A stretch of 64,000 nucleotides of DNA from Geosiphon pyriformis (Eukaryota > Glomeromycota > Glomeromycetes > Archaeosporales > Geosiphonaceae): NCBI GenBank assembly GCA_016748015.1, contig JAAOMT010000295.1, positions 874,604 through 938,603 of the forward strand, in the 5' to 3' direction. Position numbers and translations under genes: made by a program. This document shows, piece after piece, positions 58,301 to 64,000 of the stretch. Under the pieces are notes generated by a model that worked only from the letters and a program-made list of their open reading frames with translations, was not told where the DNA came from and did no database searches. The stretch's first letter is position 1. Every line of letters starts with the position of its first letter.

Positions 58301-58689
58301 GGCTTAAATAGTTCTAAGAATTCGGGTTTTGTAGATATCTGTTTTCAGGACTCTACTGGCATGATCTGGATGACTGATTAAAAAAACTGAGGATCAGTTA
58401 ATCTATAATCATTACCAATTTTCAGTTTTGTTAAGTATAGGTGATTCTTGGCTTTTAATTTCCTAATGTTAAGTAAGCTAAATTTGATGATCATATTTGA
58501 ATTGATGGGTTTTGATAAATTATTTGTGACTGCAGTAGTTGATAAATTACAGGGTTTGATGAATTATAAATTGGAAGTATGTATATTGGCTACTGCATTA
58601 TTAGTAAGTAATTTGGTTAATATGGTTCTGAGTTTGGTTGATATCTTGGAGTTGGAAACTGGCAATTGGGATTTTGATACTGATTTCCT

Positions 58690-59400
58690 GATTGTTGATT
58701 ATTTAAGCAGTTGTAGCAGTCAATCTATAGGTGTCCTTGTTTACTACAATAGTGGCAATTATGCATTTTGGTTCACTACTGTTAATTGATAGATGATGAT
58801 AAACACACCTAATTTTGGAAATAATTCATGTTTTTTTAATTATTGTATTATTATAGAGATTGATAAATTGCTTAATTATTAGCTAAGTATTCTTCCAATT
58901 TCTGGTTGATAGAATTACTGAATTGTTTCAACCTAGAGTCCAATTCAGATGATCTATTCATTACTAGATTTACAGCTTGGGCATGGTTGGTTTCTAATTT
59001 AGCAGCTTCAAAATCTCTGGCATGTGTGATTGTGGCTTGAAGATTAGTTGGATGTAATGAGTGTATGTGTTGCAGAATGCTGCTGCATAATCCATGGATG
59101 AATTGATTCAAGATTTGAACTACAGTGAAATAATCAGCATTGATGGCTTGAATTTGGCACAAGTTTCTGTAAAAACATCCTAGATAAATAGTGACTGCTT
59201 TAGTTTCTCCTTGCTTAATGGTGGTAAAGGTATTGGTTAAGCAATTAATACTATTATTGTTGTTAAAATATCATAGGAACTCAAACTTGAATGCATTAAA
59301 ATTTTGAGATTTGTTGGCCAAGTTTTGATACCATAAGTCAGTGGTATCCTGGAGAAAATATAAAATGGCTTGTATGTTGCAAACTATTTATAATCATCAA
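58690..59400 (-). pseudogene. C Gag, partial
   Basis: From about 59400: IQAILYFLQDTTDLWYQNLA, FNAFKFEFL, then the 96-codon frame 59162-58872 (YFTVVQILNQFIHGL, ARDFEAAKLETNHAQAVNLV) typical of gypsy capsids and similar to D Gag. The knuckle near 58745-58705 is C-x2-C-x4-H-x4-C with a stop inside the last spacer. The N-terminal part is missing. Confidence 0.8.
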
Positions 59401-59606
59401 AAATATAGATCAGTCCAAAATTTTAAATGATGATCTTCACATGTTTTTATTTATATAATTAAATTTTATTGGTTAATATACATGTGTTTTTAATATATTA
59501 TTTATAAGTAAGAAGTTTATTAGGTTTTTACAAAAAAATCTGGGTTTTATCTACTTAAACTAATACATTTCATACATTTTTTGCATCAAAATGAACTTGT
59601 TAAAAA

Positions 59607-60290
59607 ATGTATAACACTAACAAAAAAGATCTATTCAAGGTTATGGGCTTTAAGACAACTTCAGTTCTCTCAATCAAGGTAAAGCCAAAGATCTTTCAAT
59701 TTCAATCTGATTCCCCTAAATTAACACCAACTGATATAAGTTTCTTGATTATTATAATAAGCTATTATATATCACATTCTAATAAGTTGTTAAAATATTC
59801 AACAATCAAAATTTCTTTTGCAGCCTAGAAAACCAATTCTAAAACTAGATCATGATTCAGTCAAATACATGATAAGTATTTTAGTTGTTATATTTCTCTT
59901 TGGTATAATTTATTATTCAAATATTAAATTTAACCAGAAATCTTTATTACAGGAGATTTCGTATATTTCTTAGATCCAAGCAATTCTTTAAAACACAACA
60001 TTATAGTCATTGAAAGGTTATTTGTGAATTCAAAGCAAGTATCCACATTATAATAATGCAAGGTTACAAATAAAGTGCAAATGACATTCCCAAATTCTCC
60101 AACAATTGTTCATAGTACTTTTATGATTTCTTTAATGCCTAGTGTGAACAATATTGATATCTGGGTTTCTGTTCCAATAATGACAACTAAATATAGTGGT
60201 AATGTAAATAGAATATTCATAGTTAATGGTGCCATGTCACCAGCAAAAGACACACAGGCTGAGAGATATTATATCTTTATAAAAAAATGA
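59607..60290 (+). pseudogene. Unrecognised fossil gene, about 228 codons
   Basis: One reading frame holds two open stretches (59607-59828 and 60075-60290) and, between them, readable text (FITGDFVYFLDPSNSLKH) broken by about five stops, mostly TAA/TAG. No frameshift is needed across 680 bp, which argues for a recently or slowly decayed gene rather than chance. Residues such as TFPNSPTIVHSTFMISLMPS and TQAERYYIFIKK look like a globular, beta-rich protein. I do not recognise the family. It lies between truncated element C and element D and belongs to neither by comparison. Confidence 0.4.
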
Positions 60291-60444
60291 CTATCTAAAG
60301 ATTAGATTAATATTAATTGAAAGCCTTTCTGAAAATGATAATACTTTGATGATTTATTACATAGTAATATGACTTTAATGATTGCTGATTGGCTAAAATC
60401 TGATTGATCAGCATCCAAAAATTAAAGACTAATAATAAAAGTGG

Positions 60445-61295
60445 TGTTATGGTTTAAGAATTTAGCAAAAAAATTATAAAAATAATATAAACTATTCAAT
60501 TATAATATAGTGCAGTAATAATCTTAGAAAGATAATAATTAACATAGTAGCAAATACCATCTCGCAATAGTGGCAAGCACCAGTTTACAATAGCAGCCAA
60601 TACCAACTGGTGATAGCAGCAAACACCAGGTTGAAATATCAAAAAAAAAGTATTATAATGTGTTTTCTCATAAAACTACAAACATATATATATACAGTAG
60701 CTTTAATATTGAGAAAAGTCAATCAAGTAATAAAAATCATAACTTATCAAGCAATAGATCCAATTTATCCAACAAACTTCATTTTAAATTGTATTTTTAA
60801 ATCAAAAAGAAATGAAAAAAAATATTTAAAACTGAATTATCACAACTCCAAAGTAGTAAGAAACTCACTTGTGTTAATTATTAAATGAAACTATCATTTA
60901 TTAGTTGAATTCCTTGGAAGAATAATCTTTAATCAAGATTATTCACATTGTTATTAATTGATAAAAGCTTTATTGTGAGAATTAAGAAAAGTGCTAAAGG
61001 CCATTAACATTCTATGTTTCTAGATTAGAGAAACACATCAGGCAATTGCAAGGATAGCCTCAAAGAAAACCCCAAACAGTGGGTAGATTTCAGTTCAGCC
61101 TCTGAAAAAGAGTACATAAACACACACAACAATCAGGAATTGAGAAATAACTTATATTGTGACATTAAAGAAAAAGCCTTTAATAAAACAAGTGACATTA
61201 TCACACAAATAGAATTGAGGAACTCACAAGAGACTGATTGCAATTAAAAACGGGATATTGGCAATTAAATATACCAAGAAAACCATCCCATAACA
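60445..61295 (+). repeat. D 5' LTR, 851 bp
   Basis: TGTTATGG at 60445 and CCATAACA ending at 61295 form 8-bp inverted ends. The boundary is supported by the following TTTGGTG primer site shared with family B and by a TATA box inside. Confidence 0.85.
60544..60695 (+). promoter_or_regulatory. D U3 array of four 23-bp units plus TATA
   Basis: ATAG-(T/C)(A/G)GC-(A/C)A-(A/G)(T/C)ACCA repeats at 60544, 60567, 60590 and 60613, an exact 23-bp step. A run of ATATATATATA follows at about 60685-60695 as the likely TATA element. Confidence 0.65.
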
Positions 61296-61311
61296 TTTGG
61301 TGAACCCTAGG
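61296..61311 (+). other. D primer-binding site candidate
   Basis: TTTGGTGAACCCTAGG directly follows the LTR; the first seven bases equal those of family B. Confidence 0.6.
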
Positions 61312-61377
61312 AGGAAAGAAAATCAAAAAAAAAATAATAATTAGCAATAATTCATTGCTAAAAAAGAAGAGACAAAA

Positions 61378-62196
61378 GTGGCAACAAAAACCCCTAACCT
61401 TACTGTTCTTAAATTCTGCCATGCTATTTACACACAAAATCAAAGTAATCTTGGATTACCAGAAAAATGTTGTCCAGCAAAATTTGTCCTCACTTATTAT
61501 ATTAACACCAGAATAAATTATCATATAGGAAAAGAAGAAAAACCACATGATGCAAAACTTGGATTGTATAGAGAATTATCACAATACACTACAAAGGAAG
61601 TAGCAGTAATAGCCACAACTATTGTCAAAATCCATCGAAAAATTGAGCAATATGCTAACAAAAATTTTCTAATATTCACAAGAAACACTAAGAAATACAC
61701 CAACAAAACCAAAGAAAATTTAGAAACTAATCAGGAAAGTAACCAGCAAAAACTAGGAACATCTGCTCAAACACCAAAGAAAACTGTCACTCAATCAATA
61801 AAGAAACAATGTATTTATTCACCAGAAAATAAATCATACCATTTTTCACCAAAAAATAAGATACAAATTCCATTAGGAGCTGTATCATTATTAACATCAA
61901 CTCCACAAATGCCAAGAACTCCTAATTATACTGATAAAATTAAACAACGTAACTGGAGAGACATACCAATTACAGGAGGATATTTATCACTATTCCAAAA
62001 TCCTCTTTTTCAGCCAAAATTCGGAATGGGGTTGGAAAACCATAAAGAGAAGTCTGAATTGGAATCTAAAAAAGAGACCAGCAAAAAAACAATCACAAGA
62101 CTGTTCACTGAAACAAGCAGCCAGTCCAGAAACCAAAAAACTCATGATCAAGAGGAAAAACCAAATATAAAGGAAGCCACTTTTAGGAATGCTTAA
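61378..62196 (+). CDS. D pre-Gag frame with GTG start
   Basis: An open frame of 272 codons begins at GTG 61378 (VATKTPNLTVLKF), matching the GTG start of the B elements (VATASDITTLKY). The first in-frame Met is some 180 codons in. The N-terminal third looks globular and helical (LGLYRELSQYTTKEVAVIAT); the rest is Lys/Thr/Gln/Ser-rich and probably disordered. The TAA at 62194 probably replaced Gln, since the frame continues into Gag. The role is unknown; a matrix-like or assembly region of Gag is the natural guess. Confidence 0.6.
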   Translation: MATKTPNLTVLKFCHAIYTQNQSNLGLPEKCCPAKFVLTYYINTRINYHIGKEEKPHDAKLGLYRELSQYTTKEVAVIATTIVKIHRKIEQYANKNFLIFTRNTKKYTNKTKENLETNQESNQQKLGTSAQTPKKTVTQSIKKQCIYSPENKSYHFSPKNKIQIPLGAVSLLTSTPQMPRTPNYTDKIKQRNWRDIPITGGYLSLFQNPLFQPKFGMGLENHKEKSELESKKETSKKTITRLFTETSSQSRNQKTHDQEEKPNIKEATFRNA

Positions 62197-63054
62197 GAAA
62201 ATATCATCCCACCTCTTCTTAGACCAATAAGCCCACCAGTAGAAAATGGCGATGAAATGACCACACCATATATCACAAGACTAACAGATTTCTCAAGAGA
62301 GGAAGAAAAAATGGACATGTACACGTGACTCAAAAAAGTGCAAAAAGCCATCTAGACAAATAACTAGAACAACCAAAGAGCAATTCAAACATTACCTTTC
62401 TTTCTGAAAGGCACAGCCAATTCGTGGTATCAAAGCCTGAAAACAAAACTCACAAGCTTTGCCAAATTTAAAAATACACTCCTGAAGTATTTTAGTAACC
62501 CAAACATCATAATTCAACTACAGAACAAATTCAATACTATCAAGCAAGATATTGGTAAAACTGTCACCCAATATCTTGCTCAATTCAATTAAATTTACCA
62601 TTAGATTGAAGTGATTGAACAAGGATACTACACTGATTTTCAGGTTTTAAATCAGTTTATTAGAGGATTAAAAAGCAGCATTTTAGGAAGAGTATGTCTT
62701 ATCTACCCTAATTCTTTACTAGAAGTCATTACGCTTGCCAGAGCCTTTGAATCAGCTGAAAAAAAAGCTAACCATAGTTAAATGGTTAACATGGTAATGG
62801 AGAAAAATAAGACAGAAACATTAAAAAAAAGAGTAACGCAATTAGGGGAGGAACTTTTTAAGAAAATAGAAAGTTATCTCATCCTAGATCCAAGAAGAAA
62901 TACATACCAATCACCCCAAAAACACATCCAGAAAGTCAGCAACAGTCAAAATAATTGCTCATCACACCAGGAATTCAGAACAGAAATGCATGCCTGTTAT
63001 TTTTGCAAATACATAGGACATTTGATTAGTCAATATCGAATGCGAATAATATAG
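62197..63054 (+). pseudogene. D Gag with mutated CCHC knuckle
   Basis: Continues the pre-Gag frame. MTTPYITRLTDF at 62257 parallels MTTYITKIPDF of family B. Capsid text: LPFFLKGTANSWYQSLKT, YFSNPNIIIQLQNKF, DFQVLNQFIRGLKSSIL. Stops near 62326, 62353, 62362, 62590 and 62779 break it. The knuckle near 62995-63036 reads C-x2-C-x4-H-x4-Tyr, the last Cys changed (TGT to TAT). Confidence 0.82.
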
Positions 63055-64000
63055 AAAGCACATGAAAATAATTATTACGCACTATTCCAAATGCCCAGAA
63101 ACCAGTACATACCAATATCATGCCAATATCTCACCACATATCAAAATCAAGGAACTTACTAGCAACAGCCCATAATAGCCAACCTGAATTGGCATCCTGA
63201 ACCCCGAAATCAGCCCATGTAGAACCAGAATGTATTGGTCCAGAGAAATCCAAACCACACTAGAACCAGTTAGCAAACCAATCTAAACTACCAAAATTAT
63301 CAACAAACTTATCTTAATATACCAGAAAATCTGATCATCAGAAACAATGACAGTAAAAACATAAACAGAACCAAAAATTTCTCCAACAAATTGAGCCAAA
63401 CAATGCCACCAGCAGTTGCCACCAAAGATAGCAGTCTTGCAGCTATTTTTCTTTTTGAATTAGAAGAAAATAAGACTATATTCAGTGGAGCAGCATTGGA
63501 CAAAAAATGCTCAATTACTACTATGTATATGAAAGCCACTGTAAACAATACCCCAATCAAACTTATCTTAGATAACAGATCCGCTGGAAGCATTGTAATG
63601 CTTTAACTAGTAAACCAACTGAGTTTCAAAGTTGATCGTGCCATAATGTCTCAAATCATAACAGCTGATGAAAATACAAAGCTGTCTCATGGCAAAATTG
63701 ACTCATTCTCTTTCGAAGTTAACAACATAGTAATACCTACAAAAGTATTAGTAATGGACACTACACAATATTAAGCATTAGTAGGGAATGACTGGCTAAC
63801 AAAAGCCAACACCACTCTAAATTGGACCACCCAAGAGCTTCTAATCAATTATAATGGCCACCAGGCCAAAATTCCAGCCACCTGTGGCCACTTCTAAAAA
63901 CCCAGCACCAACCAAAGACCTACCTTCAAATTTGAGAAAAATCCAGTATTACCAGTTATCAAAATTTATCAGCTCTTTTGGGCTAATGACCAAAAAACAG
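63055..64000 (+). pseudogene. D linker and aspartic protease
   Basis: A Gln/Pro/Asn-rich linker (63055-63390) is followed by the protease. The loop LILDNRSAGSIV at about 63559-63594 has Asn-Arg where Ser/Thr-Gly is required; ITADENTKLSHGKIDSF and VGNDWLTKANTTLNW follow. Stops at 63604 and 63772 (TAA) and 63895 interrupt it. The window ends inside the region that in B precedes the Cys-rich module. Confidence 0.78.

Larger units (their letters stand above)
52309..59400 (-). mobile_element. Ty3/gypsy element C with dUTPase, 5'-truncated
   Basis: The internal region of a third gypsy family, oriented minus, with its 3' LTR at 24136-24886. From right to left: partial Gag, protease, Cys-rich module, dUTPase, RT, RNase H, integrase, ORF3. 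Gag is recognisable only to about 59400; no 5' LTR or primer site is found before element D, so the 5' end is lost. It is the oldest-looking element, with many stops. Confidence 0.85.
60445..64000 (+). mobile_element. Ty3/gypsy element D, 5' part, runs off the window
   Basis: It begins with an LTR having ends TGTTATGG/CCATAACA, then a primer-binding site, a long pre-Gag frame, Gag, knuckle, linker and protease, all in one frame. The C Gag is its closest relative here. Whether it has a dUTPase cannot be seen. Confidence 0.88.

Noticed and set aside
60430-60453. AAAAGTGGTG just before the D LTR as a family A primer site, meaning another element edge
   Set aside because: No family A LTR precedes it and TGTTATGG/CCATAACA defines the D LTR on its own; the 10-base match is probably chance.

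Overview
The window looks like accessory, transposon-packed nuclear DNA of a fungus, most likely an arbuscular mycorrhizal fungus (Glomeromycotina). I base this on three things: very high AT content; a LINE whose ORF1 and ORF2 products I recognise as a family abundant in Rhizophagus/Gigaspora-type genomes; and Ty3/gypsy elements of the kind found there. I see no intact host gene, no tRNA or rRNA gene and no CRISPR-like array. Nearly every open frame is a piece of a retrotransposon, and most are broken by stops and frameshifts.

Layout. 1-6785: nearly complete but decayed LINE (+). 7100-9480: fossil of an RRM/zinc-knuckle gene with an internal 232-bp tandem duplication. 9481-12957: gene-free AT-rich DNA. 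12958-14232: 5'-truncated LINE (-). 14873-15089 plus 23779-24135: one LINE remnant (-) split by a solo LTR of family B (15090-15781 plus 23491-23778), which is itself split by complete gypsy element A1 (+, 15782-23494). 24136-24886 plus 52309-about 59400: gypsy element C (-), interrupted by element A2 (-, 24888-24916 plus 44629-52304), interrupted by element B1 (-, 24917-28612 plus 38444-44628), interrupted by element B2 (+, 28613-38443). 59607-60290: unrecognised fossil gene. 60445 to the window end: 5' part of a fourth gypsy element, D (+). Four-bp target duplications support the joins ATAC (A1), ATAT (A2), ACAG (B1), TCAG/TTGG (B2) and CCAC/TCAC (solo LTR), so the order of insertion can be read directly.

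How the genes work together. Each gypsy element is ordered LTR, primer-binding site, N-terminal/Gag with CCHC knuckle, aspartic protease, a Cys-rich module, in B and C a dUTPase, reverse transcriptase-RNase H, integrase with a GPF/Y-like tail, an extra ORF3 of unknown function that runs into the 3' LTR, LTR. The most notable features are the dUTPase inside pol, the shared Cys-rich module, the conserved ORF3, a short-period tandem array just upstream of the TATA box in every LTR family, a long pre-gag frame with a conserved GTG and no early ATG in B and D, and catalytic-site changes and stop codons shared between independently inserted copies. Boundaries inside decayed polyproteins are approximate.
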